Source: Fulvimarina manganoxydans (lineage in GTDB: Bacteria > Pseudomonadota > Alphaproteobacteria > Rhizobiales > Rhizobiaceae). From it: a stretch of 64,000 nt of DNA. Shown piece by piece: positions 9,465 to 18,356 of this stretch. A model generated the notes under the pieces. That model saw only the letters and a program-made list of their open reading frames with translations, had not been told where the DNA came from and did not search any database. Both the position numbers and the translations under genes were made by a program. Position 1 is the first letter of the stretch. Each line of letters begins with the position of its first letter. Location: NCBI RefSeq assembly GCF_900176465.1, contig NZ_FWXR01000018.1, forward strand, positions 33,321 to 97,320. Direction: 5' to 3'.

Positions 9465-10841
9465 TCAGCCGACCATCGCAGCGCGCACGTCAGGGTCTTC
9501 CAACGTCTGGTCGAGGGTCATCTTCGTGCGCTCGATGATCCCGTCGATATCGGCGTCGGTCGCGCAGAGCGGCGGTGCGTAGCCAAGGACGCCGGTGGGG
9601 AAGGCGCGAACCACGAGGCCATTGTCCCAGGCCCGGTCGAAGACGCGTTTGGCCGGCTCGGCGCTGGCAGGAAGCGGCGTCTTCTTCGCTTTGTCCGTCA
9701 CGAGTTCCACCGCGGCCAGCATCCCCCGGCCGCGCACTTCGCCGACCAAAGGATGATCGGCGAGCGAATGGAGCCCCGCCATCAGCCGCTCGCCGGCGCG
9801 GCGGCCGTTTTCAAGAAGGCCGTTTTCGTAAAGATCGAGGCAGGCGAGCCCGACGGCCGCGCTGACCGGATGGGCGGAATAGGTATAGCCATGGCCGACG
9901 GCCGTCAGCCCCGCGCCATCGGCGATCGCATCATAGATCCTGTCCGAAAGGAGGACCGCGCCCATCGGGCAGTAGCCGGAGGTCAGGCCCTTGGCGACCG
10001 TCATCAGATCGGGAACGATGCCTTCGTCCTCGCAGGCAAAGAGCGGCCCGGTGCGCCCGAAACCGGTGATCACCTCGTCGGCGACGAACAGGATATCGAG
10101 CTCGCGGCAGGTCTCGCGCATCGCCTTCACCCAGCCATCCGGCGGCACGAGCACCCCGCCCGAGCCCTGGATCGGCTCCACATAGAAGGCGGCGACGCGC
10201 TCAGGCCCGATCTCCTCCACCTTTGCCCGCAAGGCCGCGACGGAGGCCTCGATGATCGCCTGCGGTTCGGTGCCGACCGGATTGCGGTAACTGTAATGGG
10301 ATGGAATCTTGTGCTGCCAGTCGAAGGGCAGGCCAAACCCGGCATGGAAGGCGGGCAGGGCGGTGAGGCCGGCACCGACGGTCGACGAGCCGTGATAGCC
10401 GTTCATGACCGAGATGAACTGGTCCTTCTCCGGTTTCCCGATGGCATGGAAGTAATAGCGGATGAAGCGGACCGTGGAATCCACCGCGTCCGACCCGCCG
10501 AGCGTGAAATAGACATGGTTGAGATCGCCCGGCGCCCGGTCGGCGAGCTCGGAGGCAAGGCGGATCGCCGGCTCCGAGCCGAGGCCGAAATAGCCCGTCG
10601 CATAGGGCAGCTCGCGAAGCTGGCGTGTCGCAGCCTCCACGATTTTCTCCTGCCCATAGCCGGCATTGACGCACCATAGGCCGGCAAAGCCATCGATCAG
10701 CTCATGTCCGCCGGCTTCCTTGACCCGCGCGCCCTTGGCCGAGGCGAGAACCCGCACGCCGGCCTTTTCATGCCCCCGATAGGAGGCGACGGGATGGACG
10801 AGATGGGCGCGGTCGAGCTCGACCAGCGAATTCAGCAACAT
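9465..10841 (-). CDS. Class III PLP-dependent aminotransferase (omega-amino-acid type)
   Basis: This 458-aa enzyme is full length for the family. It has the substrate-side GLWCVNAGYG motif, LGGSDAVDS for the cofactor phosphate, MNGYHGSSTVGAGLTA, the pyridine-binding Asp in FVADEVITGFGRTG, and the Schiff-base Lys in TVAKGLTSGYCPMGAV. The overall pattern resembles omega-amino acid:pyruvate and putrescine/beta-alanine aminotransferases, which make an aldehyde or semialdehyde. That fits the GabD-like dehydrogenase gene 101 bp further along, at the end of the next gene upstream on the same strand. It is transcribed leftward with genes 10943-16013. Exact amino donor unknown. Confidence 0.9.
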   Translation of the reverse strand: MLLNSLVELDRAHLVHPVASYRGHEKAGVRVLASAKGARVKEAGGHELIDGFAGLWCVNAGYGQEKIVEAATRQLRELPYATGYFGLGSEPAIRLASELADRAPGDLNHVYFTLGGSDAVDSTVRFIRYYFHAIGKPEKDQFISVMNGYHGSSTVGAGLTALPAFHAGFGLPFDWQHKIPSHYSYRNPVGTEPQAIIEASVAALRAKVEEIGPERVAAFYVEPIQGSGGVLVPPDGWVKAMRETCRELDILFVADEVITGFGRTGPLFACEDEGIVPDLMTVAKGLTSGYCPMGAVLLSDRIYDAIADGAGLTAVGHGYTYSAHPVSAAVGLACLDLYENGLLENGRRAGERLMAGLHSLADHPLVGEVRGRGMLAAVELVTDKAKKTPLPASAEPAKRVFDRAWDNGLVVRAFPTGVLGYAPPLCATDADIDGIIERTKMTLDQTLEDPDVRAAMVG

Positions 10842-10942
10842 GAGAGAGGCTCCTGAAGGGGGTGGGGCTCACGGCGACCAAGATCGGTTCGGCGAGCAAA
10901 ACGGAGCGCCCTGTTGGCGCCCCGTAAACAGTGGATTGAAAC

Positions 10943-12406
10943 TCAGCCGCTCTGGCGCAAGCCGCCCATATGGAAGGTCTTCACCTCCAGATATTCCTCG
11001 ATGCCGAGATGGGAGCCCTCGCGGCCGAGACCGGACTGCTTCACCCCACCAAACGGGGCGACCTCGGTGGAGATCAGGCCGGTGTTGAGGCCGACCATGC
11101 CGAATTCCAGCGCCTCGCCGACGCGCCAGGCGCGCGACAGGCTTTCGGTGAAGAAATAGGCGGCAAGGCCGAAGGGTGTCCCATTGGCAATCTTGATCGC
11201 TTCGTCTTCCGTCTCGAAGCGGAAGAGCGGCGCGACGGGGCCGAAGGTCTCCTCCGAGGCGAGCTGCATATCCGTCGTCGCGCCGCCAATCACAACGGGC
11301 CGCGCATATTGCCCGCCCTCCGGCATATGGCCGCTCTCGGCGAGGATGTGCCCGCCCTTGGCCTTGGCGTCTTCGATGTGACGGCCGATCTTCTCGATCG
11401 CGGCCTCGTTGATCATCGGGCCGATCGCGACGCCTTCCTCGGTGCCTGGCCCGACCTTCATCTCCTTCACCCGGGCGCTGAGGCGCTCGGCGAAAGCGTC
11501 ATAGATGCCGGACTGGACGAGGATGCGGTTGGCACAGACGCAGGTCTGGCCGCCATTGCGGAACTTCGAGATGAGAACGCCCTCGATGGCGAGATCGAGA
11601 TCGGCGTCGTCGAAGACGATGAAGGGCGCATTGCCGCCAAGTTCGAGGCTGAGCCGCTTGATCGAGTCCGCCGCGCCGCGCATCAGGAGCGCGCCGACCC
11701 GCGTCGAGCCGGTGAAGGAGATCTTGCGGACCGTCTCGTTCTCCATGAAAGCCTTGCCGATACCCGTCGGCATGCCGGTGACGATATTGACGACGCCCGC
11801 CGGGATGCCGGCCCTTTCCGCCAAGACGCCGAGGGCGAGCGCCGAAAATGGCGTGAATTCTGACGGCTTGATGACGACGGTGCATCCGGCGGCAAGCGCC
11901 GGCGCCACCTTTCGGGTGATCATCGCATTCGGGAAATTCCACGGCGTGATGATGCCGCAGACCCCGACGGCCTCCTTCAGAACGATGATGCGCCGGTCGG
12001 GCGTCGGCGAGGGGATGGTCGATCCGCCAATGCGCCGGGCCTCTTCGGCAAACCATTTGACGAAGCTCGCGCCATAGGCGATCTCGCCGCGGGCTTCAGT
12101 GAGCGGCTTGCCCTGTTCCGCGGTGAGGATTTGGGCGAGGTCTTCGGCATGCTCGATCATCAGAGAATGCCAGGCCTCGATCAGACGGGCGCGCTCGGCA
12201 TGGGGCTTGCGCTTCCAGGGCCCGAAGGCGCGCTCGGCCGCCTCGATCGCGGCCCGGGTCTCTGCCTCGCCCATATCGGGCACGGTGCCGAGGACGCCCT
12301 GGCTCGCCGGATCGACAACGTCCAGCGTCGCCGCCGAGCCGGCATCCTGCCAACGCCCGTCAATCAGACCCTGAAAGCGCAGGAGATCGGTTTCGTTCAA
12401 TTGCAT
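10943..12406 (-). CDS. gabD: NAD(P)-dependent succinate-semialdehyde dehydrogenase-like enzyme
   Basis: This 487-aa aldehyde dehydrogenase has the GabD signature set: TPWNFPNAMITRKVAPALAAG (core TPWNFPNAMITRK), the general base Glu in LELGGNAPFIVFDDADLD, the nucleophile Cys in NGGQTCVCANR, and ASEETFGPVAPLF near the C-terminus. The paired cysteines in TCVCANR match the redox-sensitive succinate-semialdehyde dehydrogenases. The ATG at 12406 is chosen over one at 12472 because the extra 22 residues have no homology and would reach the next gene upstream. It oxidises a semialdehyde to an acid, probably the product of the neighbouring class III aminotransferase. Succinate semialdehyde as substrate is inferred from family resemblance. 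Confidence 0.88.
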   Translation of the reverse strand: MQLNETDLLRFQGLIDGRWQDAGSAATLDVVDPASQGVLGTVPDMGEAETRAAIEAAERAFGPWKRKPHAERARLIEAWHSLMIEHAEDLAQILTAEQGKPLTEARGEIAYGASFVKWFAEEARRIGGSTIPSPTPDRRIIVLKEAVGVCGIITPWNFPNAMITRKVAPALAAGCTVVIKPSEFTPFSALALGVLAERAGIPAGVVNIVTGMPTGIGKAFMENETVRKISFTGSTRVGALLMRGAADSIKRLSLELGGNAPFIVFDDADLDLAIEGVLISKFRNGGQTCVCANRILVQSGIYDAFAERLSARVKEMKVGPGTEEGVAIGPMINEAAIEKIGRHIEDAKAKGGHILAESGHMPEGGQYARPVVIGGATTDMQLASEETFGPVAPLFRFETEDEAIKIANGTPFGLAAYFFTESLSRAWRVGEALEFGMVGLNTGLISTEVAPFGGVKQSGLGREGSHLGIEEYLEVKTFHMGGLRQSG

Positions 12407-12458
12407 GGGTTTCTTCTCTTCATGGGGGCGGCTGAATGGACGAGCGCGACGCGCAATG

Positions 12459-13502
12459 TCAGCCCAGGGCATCGAGAACGGCGTCGGCGATCCGGTCGGT
12501 CTTATCTTTCCCGGGCATTGTGCCGAGGCCGCGCGCCGTCGTCGCCTCCACCGCCCGCATCACGTCGGCAGCGGCCTCGCCGGCGCCAAGATGCTCCAGC
12601 ATCATCGCGCCCGACCAGATGGCGGCGATCGGATTGGCGATGCCGAGATGGGCGATGTCCGGCGCCGAGCCGTGGACGGGCTCGAACATCGAGGGCGCCG
12701 TGCGGTCCGGGTTGATATTGGCGGAGGCGGCAAAGCCGAGGCCCCCTTGGATCGCGGCGCCGAGATCGGTGAGGATGTCGCCGAAGAGGTTGGAGGCGAC
12801 AACGACGTCGAGGGTTTCGGGGGCCATGACCATCCGCGCCGCCATGGCGTCGATGTGATAGGGCGTGACCTCCACATCTGGATAATCGGCCGCGATCAGC
12901 TTGGTCATCTCGTCCCAGAACACCATCGTGTGTTTCTGGGCGTTGGATTTCGTCACCGAGGCGAGCTTGCCGCGCCGCTTGCGCGCCTCGTCGAAGGCAA
13001 AGCGCAGGATGCGCTCGACGCCGACCCGCGTGAAGATCGCCGTCTCCACCGCCACCTCCTCGGGCGTGCCGAGATGGACCCTCCCGCCGGCGCCCGAATA
13101 TTCCCCTTCGGTGTTTTCGCGGATGCAGAGAATGTCGAACTCTTCCCGGCGCAAGGGGCCTTCGGCGCCCGGCAACAGGCGGTGCGGGCGGATATTGGCA
13201 TATTGCGCGAAAGCCTTGCGGATCGGCAGGAGGAGACCGTGGAGCGACACGGAATCGGGCACCTTCGCCGGCCAGCCGACCGCGCCAAGGAACACGGCGT
13301 CGAAGCCGCGCAGCGTCTCGATCCCGTCCGCCGGCATCATCGCGCCGGTCTCGTGGTAGAATTCACAGGACCAGGGGAAGCGCGTGGCTTCGAGCGCGAT
13401 GGCGTTCCTTGATGCGGCGCGCTCCAGAATGGGCCAGGCGGCATCGATGACAGCCGGACCGATGCCGTCACCGGGGACAAGCGCGATGCGATAGGTCTTC
13501 AT
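12459..13502 (-). CDS. Tartrate/isopropylmalate-type beta-decarboxylating dehydrogenase
   Basis: This 347-aa member of the isocitrate/isopropylmalate dehydrogenase family has N-terminal ALVPGDGIGP, IRENTEGEYSGAGG near residue 130, the metal-binding NLFGDILTDLGAA, and [18 protein letters not shown]. The phrase YANIRPHRLLPG and the IRENTEGEYSG segment match the tartrate dehydrogenase/D-malate dehydrogenase (TtuC/DmlA) subgroup rather than LeuB. A genuine LeuB is encoded separately at 32491-33603, which supports a catabolic role here. It oxidises a 2-hydroxyacid such as tartrate or D-malate with NAD+. It lies in the leftward run of catabolic genes, 53 bp before the GabD-like gene. Confidence 0.85.
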   Translation of the reverse strand: MKTYRIALVPGDGIGPAVIDAAWPILERAASRNAIALEATRFPWSCEFYHETGAMMPADGIETLRGFDAVFLGAVGWPAKVPDSVSLHGLLLPIRKAFAQYANIRPHRLLPGAEGPLRREEFDILCIRENTEGEYSGAGGRVHLGTPEEVAVETAIFTRVGVERILRFAFDEARKRRGKLASVTKSNAQKHTMVFWDEMTKLIAADYPDVEVTPYHIDAMAARMVMAPETLDVVVASNLFGDILTDLGAAIQGGLGFAASANINPDRTAPSMFEPVHGSAPDIAHLGIANPIAAIWSGAMMLEHLGAGEAAADVMRAVEATTARGLGTMPGKDKTDRIADAVLDALG

Positions 13503-13568
13503 CGGTTCCTCAAAGATGCAAGGGGTCGGCGTGGATGGCTCGGGAGCCGGATGCCCGCCGGTTGTCGA

Positions 13569-13925
13569 TCATTCGGAGACCGTGACGTAAATCTTGCGGA
13601 CCGTCTCGATCGTGCGCCAGATGCCGACGAAGCCGGGCTTCATGACGAAGCTGTCGCCGGCGCGAAACGTATAGGTTTCGCCGCCTTTTTCTTCGATCTC
13701 GATGTGACCAGCGAGGAGGTGGCAGAATTCGAAGGTCGTGCCCTTGATCGAATGGGTCTCGCCGGGCGTTGCTTCCCAGACGCCGGTCTTGACGATCTCG
13801 CCCTTGGAGGCGTCCTGGGCCCAGGTCTTGAAAGTCGGCGAGCCGGATATCAGGCGCTCCGGGAGCGGCTCGCCGGGTTTCGGCTCAAAAGTCGGCTTGG
13901 GGTCGATCGGAACGATCAGCGACAT
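13569..13925 (-). CDS. Small cupin-domain protein
   Basis: This protein of about 118 aa consists of one cupin barrel of the ethanolamine-utilisation-Q type: WEATPGETHSIKGTTFEFCHLLAGHIEIEE, with core TFEFCHLLAGH, and later YTFRAGDSFVMKPGFVG. The ATG at 13925 has GGAG eight bases upstream; a GTG at 13970 would overlap the upstream gene. Cupins of this type bind a metal or act as sugar/amine-responsive accessory proteins. It sits between the tartrate-type dehydrogenase and the 2-hydroxyacid dehydrogenase and probably belongs to their transcript. No specific reaction can be assigned. Confidence 0.75.
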   Translation of the reverse strand: MSLIVPIDPKPTFEPKPGEPLPERLISGSPTFKTWAQDASKGEIVKTGVWEATPGETHSIKGTTFEFCHLLAGHIEIEEKGGETYTFRAGDSFVMKPGFVGIWRTIETVRKIYVTVSE

Positions 13926-13959
13926 GGTTTCGGTCTCCGGGTCTGTCGAGTTTGTCTTG

Positions 13960-14895
13960 TCAGTAGCCACGCGCCGGATCGACCAGGCCGACCATCGGCT
14001 GGCCGGCCTGATGGCGGCGGATATTGTCGATGACGGCCTCTGCGGCGGACCCTGCCTGGGTCACGCTCGCCACATGCGGCGTGATCACGACCTTGGGGTG
14101 AGACCAGAGCAGATGGCCGGCGGGCAGCGGCTCGGGATCGGTCACGTCGAGCATCGCCGCCGACAGATGGCTTGAATCGAGCGCGGCGAGAAGCGCGGGG
14201 GTGTCGAGTTGCGGTCCGCGTCCGGTGTGAACCAACGCTGCCCCTTGCGGAAGCTTGGCGAAGAGCTCGGCATTGAGGAAGCCGCGCGTTTCTTCCGTCA
14301 GCGGCAGAAGGCAGACGAGAATATCCGTCCGCGCCAGGAAATCGGCGAGCCGGTCCGCGCCGTGAAACCCCTCGACGCCCTCGATGGCGCGGGGCGAACG
14401 GCTCCAGCCGGCGAGCGGAAAGCCGAAGGGCATGAGGCGCGCCATCGCCGCCTGTGCGAGAATGCCCTGGCCGAGGAACCCGACGCGCCGCTCGCTGGCC
14501 TGCCGGGCGGGGAGGGCGCGCCAGACCTCTTCGGCCTGCTGCCTCCCGTAAGCGGGCAGATCGCGATGGAGGGCGAGCACCGCGAGCGTCACATATTCCT
14601 GCATCATGCGGATGATGCCGTCCTCGACCATCCGCACCACGGCGACATCGGCCGGCAGGCCCGCCTTGCCGAACTGATCGACGCCCGCCCCGATCGAGAA
14701 GACCACCTGCAGATTGCGGTAGCGCGCGAGATCGGCCGGAATGGTCCAGGTGATGAGATAGCGGACATCGTCCGGCTCGACGGTCGCCGGATCGTCCGCG
14801 AAGACGACATCAGGCAGATCCCGCGCAAAGGCCTTTCGGAAGACGGCGGCGCGTTCGGCGGTGGAGTTGAACAGGAAGACGGGGCGGCCGGTCAT
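13960..14895 (-). CDS. D-2-hydroxyacid dehydrogenase, GhrA-like
   Basis: This protein of about 311 aa is an NAD(P)-dependent 2-hydroxyacid dehydrogenase resembling glyoxylate/hydroxypyruvate reductase A. Visible features are [10 protein letters not shown], the Rossmann [16 protein letters not shown], the substrate-binding Arg in [10 protein letters not shown], an acidic residue in DVTDPEPLP and the catalytic His in VITPHVAS. The correct ATG is at 14895 (MTGRPVFLF); longer forms have no homology. Its start overlaps the stop of the deacetylase gene by ATGA, so the two are translationally coupled. It would reduce glyoxylate, hydroxypyruvate or another 2-keto acid. Confidence 0.88.
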   Translation of the reverse strand: MTGRPVFLFNSTAERAAVFRKAFARDLPDVVFADDPATVEPDDVRYLITWTIPADLARYRNLQVVFSIGAGVDQFGKAGLPADVAVVRMVEDGIIRMMQEYVTLAVLALHRDLPAYGRQQAEEVWRALPARQASERRVGFLGQGILAQAAMARLMPFGFPLAGWSRSPRAIEGVEGFHGADRLADFLARTDILVCLLPLTEETRGFLNAELFAKLPQGAALVHTGRGPQLDTPALLAALDSSHLSAAMLDVTDPEPLPAGHLLWSHPKVVITPHVASVTQAGSAAEAVIDNIRRHQAGQPMVGLVDPARGY

Positions 14896-16013
14896 GCCTG
14901 GCACCTTTCTGCAAGAGCGAGGATCATGGACAGGCAGGCGTTGAGTTCGCCGCGCGTGATGAATTCGTCGGGACGATGGGCTCGGGCGATGTCGCCCGGG
15001 CCGCAGATGATGGCGTCGTGGCCCGCCGCCTGGAAAAGCCCCGCCTCGGTGCCGTAGCTCACGGCCTCGCAAGGGGCCTGGCCGGACAACTCGCCCATCA
15101 GCGCCGCCAGCGCACTGTCCGGGGCAAGCGCGAGGGCCGGATAGGCGGCCAATTCCTGCCAGCCGGTTCCGAAGCCTTCGGCCTCCAGCGCCGTCAGCCG
15201 GTTGCGGATCGGTTCCAGAAGCGCGCGCGGGTCGGCGCCGGCGATCGCCCGCAATTCGATCTCGGCGCTCGAGCGCTCCGGGATCACGTTGAGCGCCCGC
15301 CCGCCGGAAACGATGCCGACCTGCAGCGTCGAATAGGGCGGGGTAAAGCGCGGATCGAACGGGCCGCTCGCCAGATCCTTGCCGAGGGCGACCGCATCGG
15401 CCAGCACGCCGACCATGGCATGGATGGCGTTGAGCCCCTGATCGGGGCGCGAGGAGTGGCCGGAGCGGCCGGTCACGTCGAGCCGGACCGATGCCTTACC
15501 TTTGTGGGCAAGGACCGGCTGAAGCCCGCTCGGCTCGCCGACGATCACCCCGAGCGGCTCGGCGCAGAGCTTCGGCAGCGCGGCGATCATGTGCGGCACG
15601 CCGCGACAGCCCGCCTCCTCGTCATAGGAGAAGGCGAGATGGATGGGACGCTTCAGCGGACGGGCCGCAAGGACCGGCAGCGCGGCGAGCGCGGCGGCGA
15701 GAAAGCCCTTCATATCCGTGGTGCCGCGCCCATAGAGCCGCTCGCCCTCGGCGCGCAGCGTGAAGGGATCGGCGCTCCAGCCGTCCTCGTCGGCGGGCAC
15801 GACATCGCTATGACCGGACAGGACATAGCCCGGCACGTCGACCGGGCCGAGGCTGGCGAAGAGATTGGCGCGATCGCCTTCCGGGCCGGGCAGCACATGG
15901 ATCTCAGCCCCATGGGACCGGCAATAGTCGGCGATCCAGTTGGTGATCGGCCCGTTCGGCGTGCCGACGACGGACGGAAAGGCGACCAGCCTCGCCAGAA
16001 TTTCCTCCACCAT
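14892..16013 (-). CDS. ArgE/DapE-family deacetylase (acetylornithine deacetylase-like)
   Basis: This protein of about 373 aa is an M20-family metallo-deacylase. It has the first metal His and Asp in [11 protein letters not shown], the second metal region [12 protein letters not shown], the general base pair in [21 protein letters not shown], and [16 protein letters not shown] of the dimerisation domain. The ATG at 16013 follows GAGGAG by seven bases. It removes an acyl group from an N-acyl amino acid. In this catabolic setting beside two acetyltransferases it may process an acetylated intermediate or an imported N-acyl compound rather than serve arginine synthesis. It is the first gene of the leftward run and divergent from the second GNAT paralogue. 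Confidence 0.85.
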   Translation of the reverse strand: MVEEILARLVAFPSVVGTPNGPITNWIADYCRSHGAEIHVLPGPEGDRANLFASLGPVDVPGYVLSGHSDVVPADEDGWSADPFTLRAEGERLYGRGTTDMKGFLAAALAALPVLAARPLKRPIHLAFSYDEEAGCRGVPHMIAALPKLCAEPLGVIVGEPSGLQPVLAHKGKASVRLDVTGRSGHSSRPDQGLNAIHAMVGVLADAVALGKDLASGPFDPRFTPPYSTLQVGIVSGGRALNVIPERSSAEIELRAIAGADPRALLEPIRNRLTALEAEGFGTGWQELAAYPALALAPDSALAALMGELSGQAPCEAVSYGTEAGLFQAAGHDAIICGPGDIARAHRPDEFITRGELNACLSMILALAERCQA

Positions 16014-16274
16014 CGCGCATCTCCTCAGGGACCTTGGTTGGGACCTTGCGCTCAAGGTAGCGAAACGGCTGGGCCGTTCGTGCCGTAAATCTGGGAAGTT
16101 CGGAAGATGATGCCGAAATGCCCCCGGCCTGCGGTAGAACCTTTGGCTTCTCTCGGATCACCCTATGAGATGAAAGATCGAGGACGCGCCTCTGCCCGCG
16201 AAGGGCCGGCGGGCTTCCTTGCTTAGCGACCGGGAGAACGGCTTGGCGGCCGGGCTCTCGACATCACTCGCGAA

Positions 16275-17171
16275 ATGCAAAAAGAAAAGTGCGCACGCAT
16301 CATGGACACCGCAGCCATTCGGGACGTCAAAAACGCAGCGGACGAGGTGGCGATCGTGCCCTTTTCCGACCGTCACCTACCGGGCGCCCATAAGCTCTCC
16401 ATGGCGCTTTCCTGGCCCTATCGGGTCGAGGACTGGGCCTTTGCCCTCAAGCTCGGCGAGGGCCTCGCGCTCGAGCAGAACGGCGAGGTGGTCGGCACCG
16501 CCGCCTGGTTCCCCTATGGCGAGGATGGCGCGACGATCGGCATGATCATCGTCTCGAACGCATTGCAGGGACGCGGCTATGGCGCCAGGCTGATGGATGC
16601 GCTCCTTTCGGCGGCGGGTTCGCGGACGATCCTTCTGAACGCGACGGCCGAGGGCAAGGCCCTTTATCTCAGGCGCGGCTTCAATCCCGTCGGCACGATC
16701 CACCAGCATCACGGCATTCTTCCCGGGCGGGTGGATGCGCCGCCCGCCGAGATCGTTCGCCCCATGGCCGTGTCGGACTTCGACGCCATCCTCAAGCTCG
16801 ACCGCGAGGCGACCGGCTTCGAACGCCGCCCGCTTCTGGAACAGCTTCTGGCGGTCGGCGAGACCGACCTCCTCCTGCAAGACGGCGAGGTTGCGGGTTA
16901 CGCCATCTCCCGCGTCTGGGGGCGTGGTCATGTGGTCGGCCCCGTCGTCGCGCCCGGCGCCGACGAGGCCCGACACCTGGTCGCGGCCGCCCTGTCCCGG
17001 CTCGAAAGCCGCTTCGTGCGGATCGACACCGATGTGGAGACGGGCCTGTCGCCATGGCTGGAGAGCCTCGGCCTGCCGATGGTCAGCGATGCGCTGGTGA
17101 TGGTGCGCGGCACGCTGCACAAGAGCGGACCGGCGCAGCTTTTCGCCCTCTCCAACCAGTCGCTGAACTAG
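16275..17171 (+). CDS. Tandem GNAT N-acetyltransferase, second paralogue
   Basis: This protein of up to 298 aa has an N-terminal GNAT domain (QGRGYGARLMDALL is the acetyl-CoA loop, near residue 105) and a C-terminal GNAT-like domain (GRGHVVGPVVAPG, RFVRIDTDVETG). The whole architecture matches the protein encoded at 8538-9419, so the two are paralogues inside one catabolic island. An ATG at 16302 (MDTAAIRD) would give a length closer to the paralogue; neither start has a strong ribosome-binding site. It lies nine bases before the DSD1-type gene, probably in one transcript with 17181-21097. Substrate unknown. Confidence 0.83.
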   Translation: MQKEKCARIMDTAAIRDVKNAADEVAIVPFSDRHLPGAHKLSMALSWPYRVEDWAFALKLGEGLALEQNGEVVGTAAWFPYGEDGATIGMIIVSNALQGRGYGARLMDALLSAAGSRTILLNATAEGKALYLRRGFNPVGTIHQHHGILPGRVDAPPAEIVRPMAVSDFDAILKLDREATGFERRPLLEQLLAVGETDLLLQDGEVAGYAISRVWGRGHVVGPVVAPGADEARHLVAAALSRLESRFVRIDTDVETGLSPWLESLGLPMVSDALVMVRGTLHKSGPAQLFALSNQSLN

Positions 17172-17180
17172 GGGTCTCCA

Positions 17181-18326
17181 ATGTCCACGAAATCGCGGCT
17201 GGACACGCTTCCGACCCCGGCTCTCATCCTCGACACCGAGCGGCTGGACCGCAATCTCGCCCGGCTTTCCAGCCGCATGGCCGGCTTCGGCGTGACGCTG
17301 CGCCCCCATATGAAGACGGTGAAGTCGATCGACGCCGCCCGCCACGTCTTTCCTGATGGGCCGGGGCCGATCACCGTTTCGACGATGGCGGAGGCAGAGT
17401 ATTTCGCCGGGCACGGCTTCCGCGACATGACCTATGCGGTCGGCCTCGCGCCGCACACGGCCGAACGGGCCATGCGGCTTCGCAAGGATGGCGTCGCCAT
17501 CAAGCTTCTCCTCGATACGGTCGAACAGGCGCACATCCTCGGACAGGCGGGGCAAGCGGCAGGCGTGACGCCTGCGGCCTTCATCGAGATCGACTGCGAC
17601 GGCCATCGCGGCGGCATGCGGATCGACGACCCGAAACTGATCGAGGTCGCGGCGGCTTTGAAGGAAGGCGGCGTTCGGCTCGCGGGCGTCCTCACCCATG
17701 CCGGCGAATCCTACGGGCTCAATACGCCCGAAGCCTTGGAAGCGGCGGCGGAAAACGAGCGGGCCGTCGCCGTCGAGGCCGCCACGCGGCTGCGCGCGGC
17801 GGGCCATGAATGCCCGATCGTCAGCGTCGGCTCCACACCGACCGCCCATTTCGCCAAGTCTCTCGAAGGCGTTACGGAGATGCGCGCCGGCGTCTACATG
17901 CTCTTCGATCTCGTCATGCACGGTGTCGGCGTCTGCTCGACCGATGATCTCGCTCTATCGGTCCTTGCCACCGTCATCGGCAAACGGCCGGAAAAGGGCT
18001 GGATCATGATCGATGCCGGCTGGATGGCCCTGTCGCGCGATCGCGGCACGGCGGCGCAGCGCGTCGATCAGGGCTATGGTCTCGTCACGGACATCGCGGG
18101 AAAGATCTATCCCGATCTTCTCGTCGCCCAGGCCAGCCAGGAACACGGCACGCTCGCCATCCGCTCCGGATCGTCGGCTTCGCTTCCTGACCTGCCCGTC
18201 GGGACCAAGCTCCGCATCCTGCCGAACCATGCCTGCGCCACCGGCGCCCAGCATGAGAGCTACCATGTGGTCTCGGGCCCGGACGGCACGGTGACGGCCG
18301 AATGGCCGCGAATCCGCGGCTGGTAA
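17181..18326 (+). CDS. DSD1-family PLP enzyme (D-threonine aldolase / D-hydroxyaspartate enzyme-like)
   Basis: This 381-aa fold-type III PLP enzyme has an alanine-racemase-like barrel. The cofactor lysine lies in LRPHMKTVKSIDAA near residue 46, and the D-serine dehydratase-like C-terminal domain carries the metal-ligand His and Cys pair in LPNHACATGAQH. Relatives include D-threonine aldolase, D-serine dehydratase and D-3-hydroxyaspartate aldolase or dehydratase, so it should act on a D-beta-hydroxy amino acid. It sits between the GNAT paralogue and a DAO-type oxidase. Aldolase and dehydratase activity cannot be separated by reading the sequence. Confidence 0.85.
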   Translation: MSTKSRLDTLPTPALILDTERLDRNLARLSSRMAGFGVTLRPHMKTVKSIDAARHVFPDGPGPITVSTMAEAEYFAGHGFRDMTYAVGLAPHTAERAMRLRKDGVAIKLLLDTVEQAHILGQAGQAAGVTPAAFIEIDCDGHRGGMRIDDPKLIEVAAALKEGGVRLAGVLTHAGESYGLNTPEALEAAAENERAVAVEAATRLRAAGHECPIVSVGSTPTAHFAKSLEGVTEMRAGVYMLFDLVMHGVGVCSTDDLALSVLATVIGKRPEKGWIMIDAGWMALSRDRGTAAQRVDQGYGLVTDIAGKIYPDLLVAQASQEHGTLAIRSGSSASLPDLPVGTKLRILPNHACATGAQHESYHVVSGPDGTVTAEWPRIRGW

Positions 18327-18356
18327 TACTTTTCCCACCCCCACCGGACACTCCCG

